6,655 bases of DNA. Origin: JAJDXO01 sp964620095. Its GTDB lineage: Bacteria; Pseudomonadota; Alphaproteobacteria; Rhodospirillales; UBA2165. The notes beneath the pieces were generated by a model. That model saw nothing but the letters and a program-made list of their open reading frames with translations, ran no database searches and was not told the DNA's origin. The stretch covers positions 1 through 6,655 of the forward strand of contig CAZUGT010000126.1 in NCBI GenBank assembly GCA_964620095.1, read 5' to 3'. Both the position numbers and the translations under genes were made by a program. Each line of letters opens with the position of its first letter. Within the stretch, counting starts at the first letter, position 1. Below are positions 1 through 6,232 of this stretch, piece by piece.

Positions 1-516
1 TGACGCGCACAGCATCCGTGTTGACTGGAACAGCCGATGAATACCCAGGGTCTTGGGTATCTGCGGTTCGGACTGAAGCAAGCGGACCGCGATATCGAAC
101 CCGCCCTCCATTGGATCGACCAACTGGTCATTCAGGCTCAAATCCAACCGAATGAGAGGAAATTCCTGTAGGAATTCGACAACACCCTCTCCCAAATCGT
201 TTAGGCCGAAATTGATCGGCGCGACGACGCGCAATGTTCCTTGAGGCCCGGAATTGGAATCCAAAACGCTGCGCTCCGCGATATCTATCTCGTCGAGGAT
301 CTGGCAGCACCTTTCGTAGAAGTTGCCGCCCACATCCGTGAGGCTCATCTGCCTGGTTGTGCGGTTCAGAAGCCTGGCGCCAAGCCTCTCCTCCAAATCA
401 AGAATATGGCGGCTTACGGCCGCCCTCGATGTACCGGTACGCTTGGTAGCTTTCGTAAATCCACCCGTTTCGACGACCGCGGTGAAAGCCCTCATTTGAT
501 CAAGCTGGTTCGCCAT
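1..516 (-). CDS. LysR-type transcriptional regulator, N-terminal 172 residues (runs off the window)
   Basis: Reads leftward from an ATG at 516-514 with no stop before base 1, so the C-terminus lies outside the window. Residues about 4-63 form the LysR winged helix-turn-helix: an F-x-x-V-x-E-x-G-G-F-T-x-A start (residues 11-23), the S-R-A-A-V-S-R-H-I recognition region (30-38), L-E-E-R-L-G (41-46) and the N-R-T-T-R wing (51-55). After a linker helix, residues about 93 onward (G-T-L-R-V, then F-P-L-I-R-L-D-L and D-I-A-V-R) begin the periplasmic-binding-like effector domain. LysR proteins are about 300 residues, so roughly 55% is visible. It is divergent from ligAB-pobA, the usual layout for a LysR activator of the neighbouring catabolic operon. 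The effector is probably the aromatic substrate or a pathway intermediate, which is inference. The start fits family alignment; upstream Shine-Dalgarno pairing is weak (GAAG very close to the ATG). Confidence 0.93.
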   Translation of the reverse strand, partial: MANQLDQMRAFTAVVETGGFTKATKRTGTSRAAVSRHILDLEERLGARLLNRTTRQMSLTDVGGNFYERCCQILDEIDIAERSVLDSNSGPQGTLRVVAPINFGLNDLGEGVVEFLQEFPLIRLDLSLNDQLVDPMEGGFDIAVRLLQSEPQIPKTLGIHRLFQSTRMLCAS

Positions 517-638
517 GCTTCGACCACTTAATTGTCAATAAATATGGGATAATATGTTTCAATAATAATATATTGTCCAATTTTTCAAGTCTATTTAAGG
601 TGCCCCGGTTCGTTGGATTACGGCACGAGGGAGATGAA
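517..638. promoter_or_regulatory. Divergent AT-rich control region between the LysR gene and ligA
   Basis: This 122-bp spacer separates two divergent genes and is strongly AT-rich between about 528 and 600, unlike the GC-rich coding DNA around it. It holds a 9-bp palindrome ATTGTCAAT (531-539), a dyad CAATA-N6-TATTG (560-575), and a direct repeat of ATAATAT (549-555 and 565-571). ATTGTC recurs at 531-536 and 572-577, 41 bp apart, close to four helical turns. These are plausible half-sites for the divergent LysR protein, which typically binds a T-N11-A dyad plus a second nearby site. I find no well-spaced sigma-70 -35/-10 pair in either direction, which would fit promoters needing an activator. 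The role is inferred from position and composition. Confidence 0.6.
627..633 (+). promoter_or_regulatory. Ribosome binding site that decides the ligA start
   Basis: GAGGGAG at 627-633 lies 5 bases before the ATG at 639. It supports that ATG over an in-frame TTG at 573, which would add 22 residues encoded mostly by the AT-rich spacer and unlike LigA. Confidence 0.7.
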
Positions 639-998
639 ATGGTTGACCAGCTGAAGCCCGGCAAATCGATCAAGGACACTTACGTCTTTGATTTGAAGAT
701 GAGCGAGAAAGGCTTGCGCATCAACCGATTGGCCGAATGGTTGAACAGCGCGGAAAACCGTGACGCATTCAAATCGGACATGGACGCCGTCATGGATCAA
801 TTCGAACTAACCGACGAGGAGAAGAAGCTGATCGTCGATAACGACTGGCTCAATCTCGTGAAGGCCGGCGGCAATATCTACAACGTCGTTCGGATTGCTG
901 CGATCTTCGACGTTGGTCTCTACCCGTTGGGGGCTCAACAACTCGGCATGTCCTACGAGGAATTTCTCGAAACCCGCAATGAAAAGGGAGCGACCTGA
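639..998 (+). CDS. ligA: Protocatechuate 4,5-dioxygenase alpha (small) subunit, LigA type
   Basis: Encodes 119 residues that match the LigA family, the small helical subunit capping the active site of LigB in the alpha2-beta2 extradiol dioxygenase. Visible family features are the conserved segment G-L-R-I-N-R-L-A (about residues 27-34), the S-A-E-N-R-D-A-F-K block (38-46; A-E-N-R-E-R-F-K in Sphingobium LigA), the L-T-D-E-E-K-K helix and the G-G-N-I-Y-N segment (about 78-83; G-G-N-V-Y in LigA). The subunit carries no metal ligands; it completes the substrate pocket. It is somewhat shorter than Sphingobium LigA (139 residues), which has extra residues at its ends. The stop is followed by a 1-bp gap and the ligB ATG, and the ligB ribosome site lies inside the end of this gene, so the two are surely co-transcribed and probably translationally coupled. 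Gallate and methylgallate dioxygenases often fuse this domain to the beta domain; here the subunits are separate. Confidence 0.92.
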   Translation: MVDQLKPGKSIKDTYVFDLKMSEKGLRINRLAEWLNSAENRDAFKSDMDAVMDQFELTDEEKKLIVDNDWLNLVKAGGNIYNVVRIAAIFDVGLYPLGAQQLGMSYEEFLETRNEKGAT

Positions 999-999
999 G

Positions 1000-1845
1000 A
1001 TGGCTACGATTGTTGCAGGAATTGGAACCTCGCACGTTCCGTCGATTGGCGCCGTCGTGGACAGCGGAAGACAGAATACGCCGGAGTGGAAACCTCTCTT
1101 TGACGCCTACGAGCCGGTAAGGACCTGGCTGTCGGACGAGCGGAAGGTCGACGCGGTCATCGTCATCTATAACGATCACGCCTGCGATTTTTCCTTCTCC
1201 AAATACCCGACCTTCGCCGTCGGCGCCGCGTCCGAATATGCGATCGCCGATGAAGGTTTCGGCGTCCGGCCGCTGCCACCGATAAAGGGCGATCTGGAGC
1301 TTTCCACCCATATCTGCAGGCATCTTGTCTACGAAGAAGAGTTCGACATCACCATCTGCAAGGAAATGGCCGTCGAACACGGTCTGCTGGTTCCGATGGA
1401 TCTGTGTTTTCCGCAGCAAGGCGAGTGGCCGGTAAAGGTCATTCCGTTGCAGGTCAATGTCCTCCAGCATCCCATTCCGACGGCGCTCCGTTGCTTCAAG
1501 CTGGGTGCGGCCCTGAGACGCGCCGTCGAAAGCTATCACCAGGATATCAATGTGGCCGTCATGGGCACCGGAGGCATGTCGCATCAACTGCACGGCGAGC
1601 GGTTTGGGCATTTGAACTCCGACTTCGACAATTGGTTCCTGGATAAAATCGAATCGGACCCTCAGGCACTTTGCGACATGACCCATTTCGATTTGATGGA
1701 GCAGGCGGGCGCCGAAGCGGTCGAGCTCATCATGTGGCTCACCATGCGCGGTGCCATGACCCCCGATGCCCAGCGGATTCATCGCAATTACTACGCTCCG
1801 ATGACCACCGGCATGGGTCTGATCACCATGCAGGACGCCGCCTAG
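1000..1845 (+). CDS. ligB: Protocatechuate 4,5-dioxygenase beta (catalytic) subunit, LigB type
   Basis: The 281-residue product is a class III extradiol dioxygenase catalytic subunit. Such enzymes use non-haem Fe(II) and O2 to open protocatechuate between C4 and C5, giving 4-carboxy-2-hydroxymuconate-6-semialdehyde in the cytoplasm. The Fe ligands known from Sphingobium LigB (His12, His61, Glu242) correspond to His12 (G-T-S-H), His60 (Y-N-D-H-A) and Glu242 (V-E-L-I-M-W). The catalytic base His195 is present in G-T-G-G-M-S-H-Q-L (189-197), and His127 (E-H-G) is also kept, so the enzyme should be active. It is about 20 residues shorter than Sphingobium LigB (302), the difference being at the C-terminus. 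The start is chosen because a good Shine-Dalgarno (AAGGGAG, 984-990) lies 9 bases upstream and M-A-T-I-V-A-G-I matches the family N-terminus. Gallate or a substituted protocatechuate as substrate cannot be excluded from sequence alone, especially given the unusual PobA encoded downstream. Confidence 0.93.
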   Translation: MATIVAGIGTSHVPSIGAVVDSGRQNTPEWKPLFDAYEPVRTWLSDERKVDAVIVIYNDHACDFSFSKYPTFAVGAASEYAIADEGFGVRPLPPIKGDLELSTHICRHLVYEEEFDITICKEMAVEHGLLVPMDLCFPQQGEWPVKVIPLQVNVLQHPIPTALRCFKLGAALRRAVESYHQDINVAVMGTGGMSHQLHGERFGHLNSDFDNWFLDKIESDPQALCDMTHFDLMEQAGAEAVELIMWLTMRGAMTPDAQRIHRNYYAPMTTGMGLITMQDAA

Positions 1846-1866
1846 CTTTTTTCCAAACTTGCGTTC

Positions 1867-1897
1867 CTGCCGCGCGTCACGAGCGCGCGCTGGGCAG
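1867..1897 (+). other. Imperfect GC-rich hairpin in the ligB-pobA spacer
   Basis: In the 65-bp gap between ligB and pobA, CTGCC-GCGCG (1867-1876) can pair with CGCGC (1884-1888) and GGCAG (1893-1897), leaving a 7-base loop and a 4-base bulge. It abuts the pobA ribosome site (GAGAGG, 1897-1902). No T-run follows, so it is not a standard intrinsic terminator. It could stabilise the upstream message or tune pobA translation. A function is speculative, since GC-rich spacers form such stems by chance. Confidence 0.35.
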
Positions 1898-1910
1898 AGA
1901 GGTAACCGTT

Positions 1911-3095
1911 ATGCACGTTCCCGTAGCAATCGTTGGGGCCGGCCCCTCGGGATCCCTATTGGCTTGGATCCTCCGTCTCCGCGGCGTCGAGAGTATCGTC
2001 CTCGAGGCAAGAAGCCGCGAATATGTAGAGCAGCGAATTCGTGCGGGCGTTTTGGAGCAGGGTACCGTCGACATGCTGATCAAGGCCGGTATTGGCGACC
2101 GGTTGAAGAAAGAGCACATGTACCATCGCGGCGTCTGCATCGGCTATCGGAACCAGCACTACATGCTCGATTTTGAAGAGCTGATCGGCCGTGGGGTTAC
2201 GGTTTATGGTCAACAGGAAATCACGCGCGATTTGCTCGGGGCGCTCGCCAAGGAAAATCACAATGTCGTTTATGAAGCGCCTGTTGTTGCGATCGAGGAC
2301 ATCGACAGCGACCGGCCGAAGGTTCGCTATGAGCACAACGGCCGGACTCACGAGTTGACGGCCGACATCGTTGCCGGTTGTGACGGCTTCCACGGGGCAT
2401 CTCGGAAGGCCATGCCGGGCGACATCCTGAAGACCTATGAAACGGTGTATCCCTTCGGCTGGCTGGGCGTCTTGGCCGAGGCCCCCCCGTCAAAAGAGGT
2501 TGCACTTTTTTCCCACCACGAAACCGGCTTCGCCCTGTTGAGCATGAGATCACCGACGGTCAGCCGTTTATATCTTCAATGCGCGCCGGATGAAGAATTG
2601 TCGGAATGGTCCGACGACCGAATATGGGACGAGTTGGAAACACGGTTGGGCGCGCCTGGATGGACGCTCGAACGCGGGCCGATACTTCAAAAGGAGGTCA
2701 CGCCGCTGCGGAGCTTCTTCTCCGAACCAATGCAGCATGGACGCCTGTTCTTGGCCGGGGATGCGGCACATGTGGTCCCCCCCACCGGTGCAAAGGGTTT
2801 GAACTCGGCGGTCGCGGATGTCAGCGTGCTTTCGGCGGCGTTGATCGACCATTTCACGAAGAGCGATGAGTCGCTGCTTCGGCAGTACTCGGACATTGCC
2901 CTGGAACGAAACTGGCAGGTCCAAAGATTCTCCTGGTCAAACACCGCGATGTATCACGTCTATCCGGATCGCGCCCCATTCGATGCCCGTATGCACGAGG
3001 CACAGCTTCGGTATCTGATCAGTGACAGGTCGCCACAAATTGTCTATGCCGAAAACCATACGGGGCTCCCGATCAGTCACTGGCCGGAGATTTAG
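1911..3095 (+). CDS. pobA: PobA-type flavoprotein aromatic hydroxylase (4-hydroxybenzoate 3-monooxygenase family) with altered active-site tyrosines
   Basis: The product is 394 residues, the same length as Pseudomonas PobA and alignable along most of it. PobA uses FAD, NAD(P)H and O2 to convert 4-hydroxybenzoate to protocatechuate. Group A monooxygenase motifs are present: the FAD Rossmann G-A-G-P-S-G (9-14), R-I-R-A-G-V-L-E-Q-G (42-51), the DG motif G-C-D-G-F-H-G (156-162) and the GD motif G-R-L-F-L-A-G-D-A-A-H (277-287) followed by V-P-P-T-G-A-K-G-L-N. Substrate residues Ser212, Arg214, Arg220 and Tyr222 of PobA are kept as Ser211, Arg213, Arg219 and Tyr221, and His72 is conserved. The relay tyrosines 201 and 385 are Phe200 (codon 2508-2510) and His383 (3057-3059). 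In the NADPH loop Arg33 is Ala33, while Tyr38, Arg42 and Arg44 remain. The ATG at 1911 has GAGAGG 8 bases upstream; longer upstream reading frame overlaps ligB and lacks similarity. It sits third in the ligAB cluster and should feed it. The family is certain; the exact substrate is uncertain. Confidence 0.88.
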   Translation: MHVPVAIVGAGPSGSLLAWILRLRGVESIVLEARSREYVEQRIRAGVLEQGTVDMLIKAGIGDRLKKEHMYHRGVCIGYRNQHYMLDFEELIGRGVTVYGQQEITRDLLGALAKENHNVVYEAPVVAIEDIDSDRPKVRYEHNGRTHELTADIVAGCDGFHGASRKAMPGDILKTYETVYPFGWLGVLAEAPPSKEVALFSHHETGFALLSMRSPTVSRLYLQCAPDEELSEWSDDRIWDELETRLGAPGWTLERGPILQKEVTPLRSFFSEPMQHGRLFLAGDAAHVVPPTGAKGLNSAVADVSVLSAALIDHFTKSDESLLRQYSDIALERNWQVQRFSWSNTAMYHVYPDRAPFDARMHEAQLRYLISDRSPQIVYAENHTGLPISHWPEI

Positions 3096-3236
3096 AGCGG
3101 CAAGCCCGGGCGCGGCAGCGAACAGACCGCTGGCCCAGCCCAAAGCCGGATGCCCGCTCCTGGCTGAGTTTCGATTGGCAATGCAGACCTGAACGCCGTC
3201 GCTTCCTGACCAAAAGCGGCCCGATGTCCGGTCCGC

Positions 3237-3302
3237 CTAGATCGGATCATGTTTTGACGGAACCACGGCGCGGTTTCGGCAAACCATGTGAATCGGCTCT
3301 AG
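3237..3302. repeat. Imperfect palindromic intergenic element between converging operons
   Basis: This element lies in the 203-bp convergent spacer (3096-3298), which otherwise shows no gene and no T-tailed terminator. The core arms are 3248-3267 and 3269-3288, matching at 16 of 20 positions when one is reverse-complemented (C-A-T-G at the outer ends, A-A-C-C/G-G-T-T inside). The pairing continues outward, with gaps, to matching CTAG ends at 3237-3240 and 3299-3302. Transcribed in either direction it would fold into a long hairpin, so it may act as a bidirectional terminator or message-end stabiliser for pobA and the FAH-family gene. It resembles the short palindromic repeats scattered between genes of Rhizobiales-type genomes, a resemblance recalled rather than searched. 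Its right edge contains the stop codon of the FAH-family gene (3299-3301). Confidence 0.6.
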
Positions 3303-4204
3303 GAAATGCTGTTTGTCAGGATTCCAATCCCTTCCACCTCGACCTCGACGATATCTCCGGATTTCATGAACACCTTGGGGTCGCGGCCGAAACCGACCCC
3401 GGCGGGAGAGCCGGTGGTGATGATGTCGCCGGGATTGAACCGGAACCATTTCGAATAATAGGCGATGAGGTCGGGGATCTTGAAAATCATGTCGTCCGTC
3501 CCGGTCGATTGCATGACCTCGCCGTTGAGCCGGGTCGCCATGTGCAGGTCGTGGGGATCGGGAATCTCATCCTTGGTCACAAGGACCGGGCCGCATGGCG
3601 TGAAGCCGGGCAGTTGCTTGCCGTTGATGTTTCTCTCCCAGGCGTGGATGGCCGGGAAGGTGCCGTCCGCCTCGAAGACCTCGTGAACCCAGTTGCGCGC
3701 CGAGATGTCGTTCGCAATGGTGTAGCCGGCGACGGCGTCCATGGCCTCCGAGGCATCCACATCGTGGCACACCCTGCCCATGACGACGCACAGTTCCCCT
3801 TCATAGTCCATCATGTCGGGGCACTGGCTTGGCGCGGTGACCGGCTTGCCCGAGCCGAGCAACGAGTCCCGCGTCTTGATGAACGCCGCCGGATGTTTGG
3901 GCACCGGCGTGCCCGCCATCTCCTCCAGATGTTTCCAGTAATTGAGACCGACGGAGAGGATCAGTTTCGGGTTCGGGACGACCGGCAAAAGGTCCGCGTC
4001 CTTTAACTCGATAGTCTCTCCGGGCGCCTGTTGGCGGTCCGGAGAGACGGCGCGGATTGCACGAAGCGCATCCTCGCCGTTCTCCAAAATGGCCCGCATG
4101 GAGCGGAAGCTCTCTCCAAGCGGCCGGAGATCGATGATGCGGTCATCATCGACGGCCAACCCGACGCTGGGCCCGTGACCGGAGTTAAAGGAAACAAGTT
4201 TCAT
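3299..4204 (-). CDS. Fumarylacetoacetate hydrolase (FAH) family enzyme, FAHD1/HpaG-like
   Basis: The 301-residue protein has the FAH fold. This family hydrolyses, decarboxylates, hydrates or tautomerises keto-acids such as fumarylpyruvate, oxaloacetate and 5-oxopent-3-ene-1,2,5-tricarboxylate in ring-cleavage pathways. Residues 1-70 are the variable N-terminal domain. The catalytic domain begins at S-V-G-L-N-Y (84-89). The His-Glu pair of the FAHD1-type lid appears as His92 and Glu95 in N-Y-W-K-H-L-E-E-M. Divalent-metal ligands are Glu135 and Glu137 (D-Y-E-G-E-L) and Asp166 (A-N-D-I-S-A-R-N). The late signature T-T-G-S-P-A-G-V-G (263-271) is intact, so it should be active. The start ATG at 4204-4202 is preceded by GAGG about 10 bases away. 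It lies 28 bp downstream of the TRAP permease gene, so it is probably co-transcribed with the transporter and may act on the imported compound or on a product of the LigAB branch. The canonical 4,5-cleavage pathway does not need an FAH enzyme, so its substrate is open. Confidence 0.88.
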   Translation of the reverse strand: MKLVSFNSGHGPSVGLAVDDDRIIDLRPLGESFRSMRAILENGEDALRAIRAVSPDRQQAPGETIELKDADLLPVVPNPKLILSVGLNYWKHLEEMAGTPVPKHPAAFIKTRDSLLGSGKPVTAPSQCPDMMDYEGELCVVMGRVCHDVDASEAMDAVAGYTIANDISARNWVHEVFEADGTFPAIHAWERNINGKQLPGFTPCGPVLVTKDEIPDPHDLHMATRLNGEVMQSTGTDDMIFKIPDLIAYYSKWFRFNPGDIITTGSPAGVGFGRDPKVFMKSGDIVEVEVEGIGILTNSIS

Positions 4205-4232
4205 TTTACTTCGCCCTCGGCCTCCCGGACCG

Positions 4233-6203
4233 TCAATTGATCATCGTCGAGGGTAACCAGAGTATCAATCCCGGAAAAAAGACCAACAGAATGAGCTTTA
4301 CGATATCGGTGCCGACGAACGGCAGAACGCCCTTGAATATGGTCGGCATGGGCACATCGCCGGCCACCCCCTTCAGAACGAACACGTTGATGCCGAACGG
4401 CGGGGTGATCAGGCCCGTCTCCACCACCACGACCATGATGATTCCGAACCAGATCAGGTCGTATCCGAGATCGAGGATCAGCGGCGATACGATCGGCACG
4501 GTTATCACCATCAGCGCGAACGGATCCATAATCGCGCCGAGGATGAGGTAGACCAGAAGGATCAGGAAAATTATGGCGATCCGGTGAAGATCGAGCCCGC
4601 CGATGGCATCGGTGACGATGCCGGTCAATCCCGTCGTCCCGATGAAGAACGAGAACGTAACGGCGCCGAATATCAGCGCGTAGATCATCGCGGTGGTCTG
4701 AGTGGTCTCGCCCATCACCTCCCAGATAGCGCCCCGGTGGAGTTTTCCCCGCAACAACGCAAACATGAAGGCGCCGCCCGCACCGACAGCCGCCGCCTCG
4801 TTGACCGTAAAAATGCCCCCGTAGATGCCGCCGATCACCACCCCGAAGAGACCGATCACGCCCCAGCTTTGGCGAAGCGCCGCCCAGACCTCGGCGCCTG
4901 TCGGCCGTTCACTTGCCGGCGCCGATTTCTTGGCGAACCGGATGTAGAGCGAAACGGTGATCATATAGAAGATCGTCGCGATGATGGCGGGCACGACGGC
5001 CGCGATAAAGAGCCGCCCGATGGATTCCTCTACGAGGATCGCATAGATGACGATCGCCGACGATGGGGGGACAAGCTGCCCCAGCGTTCCGCCGGCCGCC
5101 ACGCAGCCCGTCGCCAGGTCGGGTGAGTAACCGCGCTCCCGCATTTCCGGCAGGGCCACGCGACCAATGGTGACCGCGGTCGCCAACGACGATCCGGTCA
5201 ACGCGCCAAATCCGGCGCATCCGCCGATGGTCGCCAACGCAAGACCACCCCGCCGGTGACCGATCAAGACATGGGCAAGTTTGTAGATATCCCCGGAAAG
5301 ACCCGCGACGGAGGCGAATGCGCCCATCATCAGAAAGAGCGGCAAGACCGCCAGGTTTCCGTTGGTCAGGAATTCCACAACCTCGGTGCCGATCACACCG
5401 AGAGCCGGTTCAAAGCCGACCATGAGGATCGTCCCGATCAGACCGATCAGACCCATGGCCGCCGCCAATGGCACCAGCGCCAGGATCATGACCCACATGA
5501 TCAAGAAGAAGGTGACCGCGATGGCCGCTTTGGAGTCGGGCAAAACGGACGGCAAGAACTCCGTCATGCCCTGCAGCGATATGTTCAAGCCGGCGATGAC
5601 GGCCACCAACAGAACGGCGATGATCCCAAACAGGGTCGGCGTGATTGGCCGGCCGCTAAGCTGTTGCGGCTCTCTTTCTTCGCCGAAATCCCGCGGCGGA
5701 ACAAATCCGGCAAACGCGTTTGCGATATCCGTCAGCAGCACGACGAACTGAATCAGGGCGCACACCACCATCAGTGCGGTAATCACCCACATGAACGGGG
5801 ATAGCTGCCATTCGAGGATCATCGTCGTCTTGCCGATATTGTCGACCTCGATGGCGTGATGGCCGATCCGCCAGGCAAACACCAGGAAGATGAGGAGCAA
5901 CAGGAACGAACCCAGAGGGTTCAGCCAGCATCGGGTTCGCGGACTGAGAACGCCGCCCAGCAGATCGATTTTCAGATGCACCCGCTGGGCCAGGCCGGCC
6001 GGAAAAGTCGCGGCGATGGCGACCGCCATGACCATCTCCACGACTTCGTTGAACCCGACGATCGGCGCATTGAATACGAACCGGAGCGTGATATCGCCCA
6101 CGGTCAAGAGGGAGATGATGAGCATCCCCAAGACGCCGAAAGAAGCAACGCGGCGGGTGATCGCGATGCTTCTTTCAACATAGTTGTTGGGCCACGAAGA
6201 CAT
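4233..6203 (-). CDS. dctQM: TRAP transporter fused permease, DctQ small subunit + DctM large subunit
   Basis: A 656-residue inner-membrane protein joins both TRAP permease subunits in one chain. Residues about 20-160 are the DctQ part with four hydrophobic segments (roughly 22-43, 53-72, 97-113, 137-160) and the family H-L-K-I-D-L-L motif after the second. A charged linker (about 165-188) leads into the DctM part (about 190-656), which drives Na+- or H+-coupled uptake. DctM motifs seen are G-G-C-A-G-F-G-A-L-T-G-S-S (327-339), A-A-G-G-T-L-G-Q-L-V-P-P (369-380) and the near C-terminal I-T-P-P-F-G-I-N-V-F (599-608). The ATG at 6203-6201 is preferred; an in-frame TTG directly before it adds one residue. 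Shine-Dalgarno pairing is weak for both. The gene starts 29 bp after dctP and ends 28 bp before the FAH-family gene, indicating one operon. Fused QM permeases are known (for example sialic acid SiaQM); the cargo here is unknown but probably an organic or aromatic carboxylate. Confidence 0.93.
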   Translation of the reverse strand: MSSWPNNYVERSIAITRRVASFGVLGMLIISLLTVGDITLRFVFNAPIVGFNEVVEMVMAVAIAATFPAGLAQRVHLKIDLLGGVLSPRTRCWLNPLGSFLLLLIFLVFAWRIGHHAIEVDNIGKTTMILEWQLSPFMWVITALMVVCALIQFVVLLTDIANAFAGFVPPRDFGEEREPQQLSGRPITPTLFGIIAVLLVAVIAGLNISLQGMTEFLPSVLPDSKAAIAVTFFLIMWVMILALVPLAAAMGLIGLIGTILMVGFEPALGVIGTEVVEFLTNGNLAVLPLFLMMGAFASVAGLSGDIYKLAHVLIGHRRGGLALATIGGCAGFGALTGSSLATAVTIGRVALPEMRERGYSPDLATGCVAAGGTLGQLVPPSSAIVIYAILVEESIGRLFIAAVVPAIIATIFYMITVSLYIRFAKKSAPASERPTGAEVWAALRQSWGVIGLFGVVIGGIYGGIFTVNEAAAVGAGGAFMFALLRGKLHRGAIWEVMGETTQTTAMIYALIFGAVTFSFFIGTTGLTGIVTDAIGGLDLHRIAIIFLILLVYLILGAIMDPFALMVITVPIVSPLILDLGYDLIWFGIIMVVVVETGLITPPFGINVFVLKGVAGDVPMPTIFKGVLPFVGTDIVKLILLVFFPGLILWLPSTMIN

Positions 6204-6232
6204 CAAACCGGCTTCGCCTGATGCTGGCCGGC

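Noticed and set aside
533..538. Perfect TTGACA -35 hexamer on the minus strand
   Set aside because: A 17-base spacing would put the -10 at the LysR start codon, with no TATAAT-like sequence there, so it cannot drive this gene from the chosen start.
573..638. Upstream in-frame TTG start giving LigA 22 extra N-terminal residues
   Set aside because: The extension is encoded largely by the AT-rich divergent spacer, has no family similarity, and the ATG at 639 has a strong Shine-Dalgarno 5 bases upstream.
850..1782. A 310-codon open frame on the minus strand
   Set aside because: It lies opposite ligA/ligB, whose metal ligands and family match are clear. Long antisense frames are expected in GC-rich coding DNA, and its translation resembles no family I know.
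1671..1910. A longer N-terminus for the PobA-like protein overlapping ligB
   Set aside because: The first 80 residues are an out-of-frame reading of the ligB end. The ATG at 1911 gives the exact family length, places G-A-G-P-S-G at residue 9 as expected, and has a good ribosome site.
2480..2515. C and T homopolymer runs near the Phe200 codon, suspected as a sequencing error producing the Tyr-to-Phe difference
   Set aside because: The frame and family similarity continue unbroken on both sides without gaps, so an indel is not indicated. A single substitution error cannot be excluded, but His383 is changed independently.
3096..3236. Small GC palindromes after pobA (for example GCTGG-C-CCAGC) as an intrinsic terminator
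   Set aside because: The loops are too small and no T-run follows. The larger palindrome at 3237-3302 is a better candidate.
3224..4006. A 260-codon plus-strand frame opposite the FAH-family gene
   Set aside because: It is a shadow frame. The minus-strand product has intact FAH motifs, and the plus-strand translation is low-complexity in character with no recognisable domain.
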